Below the pieces are notes generated by a model. That model saw nothing but the letters and a program-made list of their open reading frames with translations. It had not been told where the DNA came from and searched no databases. The position numbers and the translations under genes are program-made. A DNA stretch of 64,000 bases from Thermoguttaceae bacterium (GTDB lineage: Bacteria > Planctomycetota > Planctomycetia > Pirellulales > Thermoguttaceae): positions 248,001-312,000 of the forward strand of contig JAFSMO010000074.1 in assembly GCA_017447865.1 (NCBI GenBank), in the 5' to 3' direction. The stretch's first letter is position 1. The number at the start of each line of letters is the position of its first letter. This document shows, one piece after another, positions 42,674 to 50,251 of this stretch.

Positions 42674-44173
42674 TTAATGCTGGAAAAGCCACCTTTTCGC
42701 GATCTCCCGATCGTCGTGTTTCTTTGCTTCTCCGCCGATGTACTGAAATTTCTCGTTTCCTTTTCCCACGATCAGCACACAGTCCCCCGGTTCGGCCAGG
42801 GAAAGCGTCTTCCGGATCGCCTCCGCCCGATTGTGGCAGACCGTGACCCGCCGCGTATGGCGTGCCTGAACGCCGCTCATCAGGTCGTTCGTGATTTCCT
42901 CCGCGTCTTCATTTCCGGGATTCAGATCGGTAAAAACGACCCGATTCGAAAGCCGTGAGACCAGATCCGCAAGCTTGGGCCTTTGCGCCTTACCCGTCTC
43001 TCCCGGGACGCCGAAGACCGTCAGGATCCGCCCTGACGTCACTTCGTGAAGGAACCGGAGCGTGGAACGCAGTTCCTCCCTGGTATGGGCGGCATCGACC
43101 AAAACCGAAAACGGCTGGCCGCACTCCAGGCGTTCCATTCGGCCGGGAATCACGTCAACGGATTCGATTCCCCGGACGATCGTCGTCAGGTCCAGACCGT
43201 AGCGCAGACCGATCGCGGCAGCGGCGAGGCAGTCGTAAATGTAATGATTTCCGACGATTCGCGTCCGCAGAGGAAGAGTTTCAGAACCGGCAGTCAGCAG
43301 AACGGTCTGTTCCTCCGCGTATTGTTCCAGAACGATGGCAGAAACGTCCGCTTCCTTTTTCATCCCGTAGCGGATGGTCGGGATTTCGAGCCAGTTCGTC
43401 ACCTCCGACACGATATGATCGTCCGCATTAATGATGGCGGTTCCGCCGCAGGTCATGTACTCGAAAAGGCGCATTTTGGCTTTGCGGTACTCGTCGAGCG
43501 AGCCGTGAAAATCGAGGTGGTCGCGCAGAATGTTCGTCAAGCAGACGGTCTGAAACTCGATCCCCTCGAGCCGGGACTGGGCCAACGCCTGGCTGGAAAT
43601 TTCCATCACGGCGCATTTGCAGTCGTTCTGGAGCATCCGCGAGAGCCAGCTGCTGGTCCGTTTCGGCGGAAGGGAAGTGATCGAGCAGGAAGAAGCGTCC
43701 ACGCCGTCGTAGCAGCCGAGCGAGCTGAGCATCCCGACGTTCTGGTTGGCGGCGCCGAGAATCGCGGCCGTGAGGAATGCGGTCATGGTTTTGCCGCTCG
43801 TTCCGCTGATCCCGACCGTATTCATTTGCCGGGCGGGGAAACGGTAAAGGGCCTGGCACGCACGGGCGTAGGCGGCCTGGGTTGATTTTACCAGAAACAG
43901 AGGAACCAGCTTCCCGTCCGACGTCATTTTAAAGGGATTCGAGGTCATTTCTTCCGAAACGATGGCCCCGGCCCCGCGGCGAATGGCGTCATCGATCGCC
44001 AGATGGCCATCCTCCCGAGGGGTGCGAAGGGCGAAGTAAACGTCCCCGGGATGGATCTGATGAACGTCCGTGACGGCGTTGAGCATCACGAAATCATCCG
44101 CGCCAAAAAGCTCTGCGTCCGAGAGTATCGTGCGAAGACTGACGGGTGAAATTCCCTGGTAGCAGGACTGCAT
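42674..44173 (-). CDS. murE: MurE-like Mur ligase with altered diamino-acid motif
   Basis: A 499-residue Mur ligase that resembles UDP-MurNAc-tripeptide synthetase, adding the third residue of the peptidoglycan stem. The N-terminal domain, the P-loop 'GISGTSGKTMT' (usually GTNGKT), the central 'NILRDHLDFHGSLDEYRKAK', and 'VDVIPGRMERLE' are MurE-like. The diaminopimelate motif DNPR, however, reads LNPG in 'VVFTDLNPGNED' (residues 412-423), and the usual GKGHE is GKGNE. The Arg that holds the diaminopimelate carboxylate is therefore missing, so the substrate or even the function may differ. The start is ATG 44173: a TTGACA-17-TATTGT promoter overlaps an earlier in-frame ATG at 44230, which would lie before the transcription start. 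Confidence 0.85.
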   Translation of the reverse strand: MQSCYQGISPVSLRTILSDAELFGADDFVMLNAVTDVHQIHPGDVYFALRTPREDGHLAIDDAIRRGAGAIVSEEMTSNPFKMTSDGKLVPLFLVKSTQAAYARACQALYRFPARQMNTVGISGTSGKTMTAFLTAAILGAANQNVGMLSSLGCYDGVDASSCSITSLPPKRTSSWLSRMLQNDCKCAVMEISSQALAQSRLEGIEFQTVCLTNILRDHLDFHGSLDEYRKAKMRLFEYMTCGGTAIINADDHIVSEVTNWLEIPTIRYGMKKEADVSAIVLEQYAEEQTVLLTAGSETLPLRTRIVGNHYIYDCLAAAAIGLRYGLDLTTIVRGIESVDVIPGRMERLECGQPFSVLVDAAHTREELRSTLRFLHEVTSGRILTVFGVPGETGKAQRPKLADLVSRLSNRVVFTDLNPGNEDAEEITNDLMSGVQARHTRRVTVCHNRAEAIRKTLSLAEPGDCVLIVGKGNEKFQYIGGEAKKHDDREIAKRWLFQH

Positions 44174-44218
44174 ATTCGACTTTTCCTCTGTAAAAATGGG
44201 TTCTTCAATGATGAAGGA

Positions 44219-44247
44219 ACAATAGTCCATTTTTCGTTTTTTGTCAA
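44219..44247 (-). promoter_or_regulatory. Promoter of the MurE-like gene
   Basis: Minus-strand TTGACA (plus 44242-44247), 17 bp, TATTGT (plus 44219-44224). It decides the start codon of the gene (44173, not 44230). Confidence 0.7.
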
Positions 44248-44283
44248 GAGGAAAAACCTTTCGAGGCAGTTCTGCGTACCGAA

Positions 44284-44883
44284 TTATTTAAAAAATTCGT
44301 CCAGCGAAACCGCGTATTTCCGGAAAAGGTCGGTCGGCATCGTGACGGTTTGCCACTGCTGGGAAAGGTTTCGTTTGTGGTCCCGGTAGATGATCAGAGG
44401 GACCGCGAAAAATGCGTAGCGCGTCCCTTCAAACGTGAAAAGACGATGCTCGGGAACGGGAAGTTTCGGGCCGCAAACGTCGTAAACGAAAACGAAAAGA
44501 CCGTGGAAATTCAGCCCGAAGAAACTCTCCCAGCGCGTCAGGCAGAGTAGATCTTCCTCCGCGATCCAGTTCCGCCAATACTGCGGAGATTTAAAGCCGG
44601 ACGGGAATTTGCGCCCTTTGATGTCGATGAGCCAGATCGGTGGGAGAGAGGACTCTTTTTTGCCGATGGAAAGCTCGTTCAGGTAGTTGGTCCCCTCGCT
44701 TTCCGACCAGGATTTGGGAGCCGAGATTTGGTGGGAAGAGACAATAAAATCGAAGTTTTTCAAAGAATCGTCAGGATTTTCGTCAATTAAATTTCTTTTT
44801 TGTTCCCGGGTTGCGAGGCAGGGAAGACCGAGAAATTGCATATAAGCCTCAAAAGCGCGTTCGTACTGGTTGTTTTTTTTCAT
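44284..44883 (-). CDS. HYExAFE-family protein, nuclease-like
   Basis: A 199-residue protein that begins 'NQYERAFEAYMQFLGLPCLATREQKRNLI', close to the HYExAFE pattern of a planctomycete-restricted family. 'LKNFDFIVSS' and 'PIWLIDIKGRKFPSG' place an Asp and a D-x-K pair as in PD-(D/E)xK nuclease folds, so a nuclease or nuclease-derived role is plausible; no experiment defines the family, as far as I know. It stands alone, between murE and a long AT-rich gap, on the minus strand. Confidence 0.75.
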   Translation of the reverse strand: MKKNNQYERAFEAYMQFLGLPCLATREQKRNLIDENPDDSLKNFDFIVSSHQISAPKSWSESEGTNYLNELSIGKKESSLPPIWLIDIKGRKFPSGFKSPQYWRNWIAEEDLLCLTRWESFFGLNFHGLFVFVYDVCGPKLPVPEHRLFTFEGTRYAFFAVPLIIYRDHKRNLSQQWQTVTMPTDLFRKYAVSLDEFFK

Positions 44884-45312
44884 GGGAGATTGACCTTTGG
44901 GGAAAAAGGCGAAAACCTGACAGTTTTTGGTACACTTTCTTCATTATAAATTTTTTAGTTTTTTTTTCAAGTATTTCCTATAATTTTTTGAGAAAATTTC
45001 CAGAATTTTGGAAAAGGATTCGCGCCGTCATTTTTTAGGGATTTCATCTCCGTGAGGTCGCTTTTTCGTAAAAAGAATAAGAAAAACGTGAATGAAACGG
45101 GAAGGAGGAGAAAATAGACAAAATAAGAAGGATAAAATGTAAGAAAAAAAGTCGAAGTCATTGGTTGAAACGTCAAATAAAATGGTCTGTGAGGAAAAAA
45201 ACGATTAAAAATTAAAAAATTTCAAAAAAATTTTTTCCTCCCCCCTTTTATTTTTGATTATTATGGTTTAGAATATACCTGCATTAATATCGATCTATTT
45301 AGGACAGTTGAC
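44884..45312. other. AT-rich intergenic gap, no gene seen
   Basis: A 429-bp stretch of clearly lower GC content than its surroundings between two divergent genes. I see only T- and A-rich runs, and a TAGAAT -10-like hexamer at 45269-45274 before the methyltransferase without a convincing -35. Confidence 0.6.
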
Positions 45313-46032
45313 ATGAACGATTACATTAAAGTACCTGAAGAATTTAAAATTGAGTTGACGCTGGAGGGGCTGGAGATTAACACCACGAACTCCAAAGAGC
45401 CTTCTATTTTAAAACCGAGTAAAGAGTTTGACTGGGATGATTTTTATCGGCAGGGCACGCCGCCGTGGGATACGGGGCTGCTGGAGCCGGATTTTAAAAG
45501 CGTTATAAACTCGAATATTATACCGCCGCACTGCTCAACGCTGGAAATCGGCTGCGGAAGTGGTATTGAGGCCCTTTTCATGACGCAGCATCGCTTCGAA
45601 ATGACAGCGGTGGACTGCTCCGCGATGGCCATTGACCGCGCTCGTATTCGGGCGAGGGAGAAGAATCTCTTCCTGCGTATTGTTCACGAGGACATTTTCA
45701 AATTCGTGAACCAGTCCAAGCAGAAATTCGACTTCGTGTATGATATTGGATTTTACCATTTCATCCGGCGGTCGTTCCTTCAGCAGTATTTCAATCTTTT
45801 GTGGCGTGTAACGAAGCCCGGCTCGTATTATTATACGCTGGCGGGAAGCAATGAGGAAGAGTTCACCCCCGAAGATGTGCGGCAATATTTCCTGCCTACG
45901 GTGGGTCAGGAGGATATTTTCAACGAATTGGGCGCGCTGTTTGAAGTGGTAGAGATCCGGCCGGGAACGATTTACTCCCGGGCGAGGAAAGAACCATTCA
46001 AGGCTTGGTCGTGTTTGTTCCGCCGGCCGTAA
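45313..46032 (+). CDS. TPMT-like SAM methyltransferase
   Basis: A 239-residue class I methyltransferase. 'FDWDDFYRQGTPPWDTG' is the N-terminal signature of the thiopurine-methyltransferase-like group, with the trailing 'LEIGCGSGIEALFM' as motif I, 'MTAVDCSAMAIDRAR' as the acidic ribose-binding loop and 'DFVYDIGFYHFI' as motif IV. Related enzymes methylate thiol, selenium or small inorganic groups; the substrate here is not evident. It is 39 bp upstream of acpS, with which it may be co-transcribed. Confidence 0.85.
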   Translation: MNDYIKVPEEFKIELTLEGLEINTTNSKEPSILKPSKEFDWDDFYRQGTPPWDTGLLEPDFKSVINSNIIPPHCSTLEIGCGSGIEALFMTQHRFEMTAVDCSAMAIDRARIRAREKNLFLRIVHEDIFKFVNQSKQKFDFVYDIGFYHFIRRSFLQQYFNLLWRVTKPGSYYYTLAGSNEEEFTPEDVRQYFLPTVGQEDIFNELGALFEVVEIRPGTIYSRARKEPFKAWSCLFRRP

Positions 46033-46071
46033 TGTTGACGGTTTAATTCGTTTTTCCAGTTTTTTATTTTC

Positions 46072-46506
46072 ATGCGTATCTACGGCCTCGGTACTGATAT
46101 TACGGAAAACGCGCGCATTCAGAAAATGCTCGACAAACACGGGGAATATTTCACTGGTCGGGTTTATACGGACTGGGAAAACGCTTACTGCCTTTCAAAA
46201 AAACAGTCTCTGGAGAGTTACTCGGGGCGGTGGTGCGCGAAAGAGGCGATCCTGAAAGCCATCGGGACGGGGTGGATCCACGGGATCGCCTGGCGCGATA
46301 TGGAAGTGCGCAACGCTCCGTCCGGTGCGCCGTACGTCTGTCTGGGCGGAGGTGTGCTGAAAGCCGTTCTGGAACGGGGCATCTCGGAGATTCTCGTGAC
46401 GATTTCGCACTGCTCCTGCCACGCGACTGCAACGGCCATCGCGATCATTGAAGAGGGAAAGGATTTTCCGTCGGATCGGCGTTTCGACAGGCCCGCGGAT
46501 TTTTAA
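46072..46506 (+). CDS. acpS: Holo-[acyl-carrier-protein] synthase
   Basis: 144 residues. It transfers phosphopantetheine from CoA to apo-ACP, needed for fatty-acid synthesis. 'IYGLGTDITENARIQKML' has the conserved Asp, 'YSGRWCAKEAILKAIGTGW' the conserved Glu and KEA motif, and the C-terminal 'ILVTISHCSCHATATAIAI' the SH-like end (usually 'VSLSHxxxxAxA'). Slightly longer than average through an Asp/Arg-rich tail. Confidence 0.94.
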   Translation: MRIYGLGTDITENARIQKMLDKHGEYFTGRVYTDWENAYCLSKKQSLESYSGRWCAKEAILKAIGTGWIHGIAWRDMEVRNAPSGAPYVCLGGGVLKAVLERGISEILVTISHCSCHATATAIAIIEEGKDFPSDRRFDRPADF

Positions 46507-46592
46507 TCCTTGATCAAATTGGATTTTCTTTCGACGAGGAAAATTTTTCTGTTTTTTTTCAAGATTTTTTATATTTTTAGGGGGGTAATTTC

Positions 46593-46620
46593 TTGTAAAA
46601 ACCTAAAAATAGAGTAAAAT
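46593..46620 (+). promoter_or_regulatory. Promoter of the repeat-rich membrane protein gene
   Basis: TTGTAA (46593-46598), 16 bp, TAAAAT (46615-46620). Confidence 0.6.
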
Positions 46621-46684
46621 AGTAATATTGATTTCTTAGGAATTTTTTAAACCCGATTAATCCTTTACCCTTTTGGGCCGATTT

Positions 46685-49000
46685 ATGAGTAATTTTGATG
46701 ATTTCCTGAATAATTTAAATTCCGCGAATCAGAATGATGTGCCGGAAAAAAAAGAAGAGTCCAACCTTTTTGATTTGAATTTTGAAGGTTCCGCGGAGCC
46801 TCAAAACGTTGAGCCGTCTGAAGAACCCGCGACTCCTGCATTCCCTGAGGAAGTCAGTGAAGTTCCGCCGGTTGAAACGGGTGCTCCGAATGAGGACCTT
46901 TTCAATTTTGCGCAGGAAGAAAGGACTTTCCCCGCAGAAGAAGCCCCGGCGGAAGAAGCGCCCGCGGAAGGACTTTTCAATTTTGGAGCTCCGGCTGAAG
47001 AACCGGCCCAGGAGTTTGCTCCGGCGGAAGAAGCGCCGGCGGAAGGTCTTTTCAATTTCGGAGCTCCAGCCGAAGAACCGGCCCAGGAGTTTACCCCGGC
47101 GGAAGAAGCGCCCGCGGAAGGTCTTTTCAATTTCGGAGCTCCAGCCGAAGAACCGGCCCAGGAGTTTACCCCTGCGGAAGAAGCGCCGGCGGAAGGTCTT
47201 TTCAATTTCGGAGCTCCAGCCGAAGCACCGGCCCAGGAGTTTGCTCCGGCGGAAGAAGCGCCCGCGGAAGGCCTTTTCAATTTTGGAGCTCCGGCTGAAG
47301 AACCGGCCCAGGAGTTTGCTCCTGCGGAAGAAGCGCCCGCGGAAGGCCTTTTCAATTTCGGAGCTCCGGCAGAAGAAACCGCTGAGGACTCTGCACCCGC
47401 GGAAGATGCGACTGAGGAAGAATACGTAGAGGAAATTGTCGAGGAAACGGACGAAGAAGCCGCAGAGGAATCCGCTGTGGAGGGAGAGGAAGCGGCTCAG
47501 GAAGAATCGCCCGCTTTCGATTTTGGCGGAATCGGCGGTTTGGGAGCCGGTGAAGTTTCCGAGTCCGAAACGGCTGAGCCCGTGGCCATGAATTTTGGGG
47601 CCGAGGCAGGAGCGGAAACCGGCCCGGTGGCTGAAAATCCGGCGGAAAGTGCGGCGGCCGCGGCAGAAGCGCCGAAACCGGTCAAACGAATCGTTCGCCG
47701 TGCGAGGCCGAAGAAAAAACACACGGTGGTGGGTGAGCTGATCAAAATCGTGCTTGGCGCTTTGATGGCGTTCCCGCTGGCCCACTACATCGTTTGGGGC
47801 TCATACCTCGCCTTTGAAAGACCGGCCCCGGGTGGTCTGTACAAGATCCCGACGCCGTTCATTAAGGCCAGTTACAAATACGCGAAGAATTTCCCCAATG
47901 TCCCGGTGGAAGTCTGGAAATACACGATGCTCGGCTTCGACCCGGAACGTGATTTGGCTCCCGATGAACCCGAGGTAATCCCGGTCGAAAATCCGCGTCA
48001 GGTCGCTCAGACGGCGGCTCCGGATCAGAAAACTGAGGATGCAACGGACGAAAGCTCGGAACTGGGCGACGGAGATTTCAGCTTCGAGATGGATGAAGAT
48101 GAAGTCGATTCGGCTGCCGCGGCCGCGACGAAATTCGATTCTGCGCACCTTCCTGAATTCGACCCGGCGTCGGTCGTTCCGGAATGGGATCCGGCCAATC
48201 TCGATGCGTTCCAGGATACGATGATGAAAATCAGCTTCCTGAAAGACGGTGACGAGTTAGAATCCCTGGCGAAAGAAAAAATCGCAAAGTTCGGCTCGCT
48301 GAAAGAAGCGAAAAAGCTGAATAAAACCATGAAGTCTTTGCTCAAGAAAGAAAATCATGGGAAAGGGATCCTGGTCGTTGGAAAGATCGTTAAGACCGGC
48401 AAGATTAGCGGAAAAACGGTCATGACCGTCAAGCTGAAAGGCTCGGAAAAAGAAGTGAAAATCATCGGTCCGGCTCCCAAAAACGGGAAGGGCAAGGAAT
48501 TCATTTTCACCGGTGTCATTTTCGATCCGAATCAGGACGAAGCTATCAACGCGAAGAACGTTTACATTTGGCGCGGACTCTTCAAGTCGGTCAGTAAAAA
48601 GGCCAAAGCCAAGGAAGTGAAGGAAGAAGCGGCTCCTGCGGAAGAGGCTCCGGCTGAAGAAGCGGCTCCTGCGGAAGAAGCTCCGGCAGAAGAAGCGGCT
48701 CCGGCAGAAGAAGCGGCTCCGGCTGAGGAAGCGGCTCCGGCAGAAGAAGCGGCTCCGGCTGAGGAAGCGGCTCCGGCTGAGGAAGCGGCTCCGGCTGAGG
48801 AAGCGGCTCCGGCTGAGGAAGCGGCCCCGGCTGAGGAAGCGGCTCCGGCTGAGGAAGCGGCTTCGGCTGAGGAAGCGGCTCCGGCTGAGGAAGCGGCCCC
48901 GGCTGAGGAAGCGGCTCCGGCTGAGGAAGCCCCTGCGGAAGATGCCGTGGCTCCGGAAGCGCCTAAACCTGAAGAGGACGCTCCGGCTCCGCTTGAATGA
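46685..49000 (+). CDS. Repeat-rich Glu/Ala/Pro membrane protein
   Basis: A 771-residue protein of unknown function. After a short leader 'MSNFDDFLNNLNSANQN' there are six 25-residue units starting GLFNFGAPAEEPAQEF (75-bp DNA repeats at 46970, 47045, 47120, 47195, 47270 and 47345), an acidic stretch, one hydrophobic segment (about 355-375, 'IVLGALMAFPLAHYIVWG'), a folded part (about 490-640) with 'GILVVGKIVKTGKISGKTVMTVKLKG' that looks like a small beta-barrel, and a C-terminal run of about sixteen 'EEAAPA' repeats. ATG 46685 is chosen; no ribosome site is obvious and 46673 is an alternative. The repeats are nearly identical in DNA, so they are recent and may vary in number between strains. 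Confidence 0.8.
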   Translation: MSNFDDFLNNLNSANQNDVPEKKEESNLFDLNFEGSAEPQNVEPSEEPATPAFPEEVSEVPPVETGAPNEDLFNFAQEERTFPAEEAPAEEAPAEGLFNFGAPAEEPAQEFAPAEEAPAEGLFNFGAPAEEPAQEFTPAEEAPAEGLFNFGAPAEEPAQEFTPAEEAPAEGLFNFGAPAEAPAQEFAPAEEAPAEGLFNFGAPAEEPAQEFAPAEEAPAEGLFNFGAPAEETAEDSAPAEDATEEEYVEEIVEETDEEAAEESAVEGEEAAQEESPAFDFGGIGGLGAGEVSESETAEPVAMNFGAEAGAETGPVAENPAESAAAAAEAPKPVKRIVRRARPKKKHTVVGELIKIVLGALMAFPLAHYIVWGSYLAFERPAPGGLYKIPTPFIKASYKYAKNFPNVPVEVWKYTMLGFDPERDLAPDEPEVIPVENPRQVAQTAAPDQKTEDATDESSELGDGDFSFEMDEDEVDSAAAAATKFDSAHLPEFDPASVVPEWDPANLDAFQDTMMKISFLKDGDELESLAKEKIAKFGSLKEAKKLNKTMKSLLKKENHGKGILVVGKIVKTGKISGKTVMTVKLKGSEKEVKIIGPAPKNGKGKEFIFTGVIFDPNQDEAINAKNVYIWRGLFKSVSKKAKAKEVKEEAAPAEEAPAEEAAPAEEAPAEEAAPAEEAAPAEEAAPAEEAAPAEEAAPAEEAAPAEEAAPAEEAAPAEEAAPAEEAASAEEAAPAEEAAPAEEAAPAEEAPAEDAVAPEAPKPEEDAPAPLE
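46970..47369 (+). repeat. Six 75-bp coding tandem repeats
   Basis: Units begin at 46970, 47045, 47120, 47195, 47270 and 47345, each encoding GLFNFGAPAEEPAQEF and an acidic remainder. Unit-to-unit differences are a few bases (CCG/CCC, FAP/FTP). A second, shorter-period EEAAPA repeat covers 48630-48940. Confidence 0.9.
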
Positions 49001-49018
49001 GCGATTTTTTAAGATTTG

Positions 49019-49052
49019 GGGAGCGTGGCGGAAAGGTCACGCTCCCTTTTTT
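49019..49052. terminator. Terminator between convergent genes
   Basis: GGGAGCGTG (49019-49027) pairs with CACGCTCCC (49038-49046), then TTTTTT. Ends the repeat-rich gene; the stop of the convergent TPR gene (49051) touches its end. Confidence 0.8.
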
Positions 49053-49914
49053 AGTGGTCAGTTCTTTCTGGTTTGGGCAAAATCTTGATTTCCGATCCGT
49101 ATCTGGTTCCGGGATTGACCAAGGTCGGGGCCTGAAATGGCTGAAGTTGGGCCAGCGCGGTTTGAATTTCTGCGTTTTCCGGGTTTTTCTGCCTCGCGAT
49201 CATCAAAAGCCGCACGGCATCAGTCGTCCGGTTCAGTTCGGTCAGTGCCTTGCTCTCGCACAAAAGCATTTCCGGCGGAGCGTCCTCGGTTGAACCTTTC
49301 AGACGCGCGTGTTGTACCGTTTCCAACGCTCGCTGCGGTTTGCCGATTTTCAAGTAGGTGCTTGCGATTTTTAATTGGATCCTGGAATCCTCCGGCTCGT
49401 GAAATGCCGCTTGGTGGTACGCTGCCAGCGCGTCTTCGTTTCGGCCCTGGATTTCGTAAATTTCGCCTTGAAGGACCCACGTGGAGGAAAGAGAAGCGTC
49501 GTACCGGAACGAGAGGGATACGCAGTTTTGCGCTTTCTGAAAATCCCCCTGGTCGAAGTGCATTTGCGCCAGCCGCGTGATTTGCTCAGGAGTCACTTCC
49601 GGACTGGTTACTGCCTTTTCCATTTCGGCCGTGGCCTCTTTTTTCTTTCCCTGCTTCCAAAGGATCTCGGCCTTCATCGTGCGCGCTTCGAAGTTTGACG
49701 GATTGGAATTCAGCGCTTCGTTTAGCTGGGACTCCGCGTCTTCCTCATTTTGCTGCTCGAGTGACTCCGCGGCCCTCTGGACGTACTGCCGGCTTGCGAG
49801 TGTTTCCGCAGAAGTCACATGCGTCCGGTTCCAGACCCTGCACCCGGTCAGTGTGACGAAAAGCAGACCCAGAACCATCAGGTTCCAGTGATGAAAATGG
49901 GAAAAAACACGCAT
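49051..49914 (-). CDS. TPR lipoprotein
   Basis: A 287-residue protein with a lipoprotein signal: hydrophobic 'WNLMVLGLLFVTLTGC', the lipobox LTGC placing the acylated Cys at about 25. The mature part holds several tetratricopeptide repeats ('LEQQNEEDAESQLNEALNSNPSNFEARTMKAEILWKQGKKKEATAEMEKA', 'WVLQGEIYEIQGRNEDALAAYHQAAFHEPEDSRIQLKIASTYLKIGKPQRALETVQ' type pairs of helices), ending in a Pro-rich tail. TPR lipoproteins usually scaffold envelope complexes such as secretion or pilus machines (PilF/NlpI-like); no partner is adjacent. Confidence 0.87.
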   Translation of the reverse strand: MRVFSHFHHWNLMVLGLLFVTLTGCRVWNRTHVTSAETLASRQYVQRAAESLEQQNEEDAESQLNEALNSNPSNFEARTMKAEILWKQGKKKEATAEMEKAVTSPEVTPEQITRLAQMHFDQGDFQKAQNCVSLSFRYDASLSSTWVLQGEIYEIQGRNEDALAAYHQAAFHEPEDSRIQLKIASTYLKIGKPQRALETVQHARLKGSTEDAPPEMLLCESKALTELNRTTDAVRLLMIARQKNPENAEIQTALAQLQPFQAPTLVNPGTRYGSEIKILPKPERTDH

Positions 49915-50055
49915 CGCAGGCAGTGGACGGAAGTCCCCCGAAAAATTAATGGAATAAATCAGTATAGAGTACCAAAAAATGGTTTTTTTGACCAGAGCAA
50001 TTTTTGGAGAAAGAAGGGAATTTTAAAAAATGAGAAAAAACGTCCCACCACCCCC

Positions 50056-50083
50056 TTGCATTAATTGAGATTTGTGCTATACT
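50056..50083 (+). promoter_or_regulatory. Promoter of the initiator tRNA gene
   Basis: TTGCAT (50056-50061), 16 bp, TATACT (50078-50083), 31 bp before the mature 5' end. Confidence 0.75.
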
Positions 50084-50113
50084 AATTGAATCATTGAGGA
50101 ATGATTTATGGCT

Positions 50114-50186
50114 CGCGGGGTAGAGCAGCTGGTAGCTTGCGAGGCTCATAACCTCGAGGTCGCAGGTTCGAATCCTGTCCCCGCCA
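50114..50186 (+). tRNA. Initiator tRNA-fMet (CAT)
   Basis: A 73-nt cloverleaf. Acceptor CGCGGGG/CCCCGCC with an unpaired C1-C72, D arm GAGC/GCTT with loop AGCTGGTA, anticodon arm CGAGG-CTCATAA-CCTCG, variable AGGTC, T arm GCAGG-TTCGAAT-CCTGT, discriminator A73. The unpaired 1-72 position and the CTCATAA anticodon loop mark it as initiator. Pair 29-41 is A-T instead of the usual G-C of the three-GC run. CCA is not encoded. It has its own promoter and terminator. Confidence 0.93.
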
Positions 50187-50194
50187 CTGAAAAG

Positions 50195-50227
50195 ACTCCC
50201 GATTTTTTGAAAGTCGGGAGTTTTTTT
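50195..50227 (+). terminator. Terminator of the initiator tRNA gene
   Basis: ACTCCCGA (50195-50202) pairs with TCGGGAGT (50214-50221), followed by seven T. Confidence 0.85.
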
Positions 50228-50251
50228 GTGTCTGGCCTTTTTCAAAACGCT

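Noticed and set aside
44230..44230. ATG 44230 as the murE start.
   Set aside because: It lies inside the promoter, upstream of the predicted transcription start.
46970..47369. 75-bp repeats as an assembly artefact.
   Set aside because: Units differ by scattered substitutions and stay in frame, so a true coding repeat is more likely, although copy number may be misassembled.
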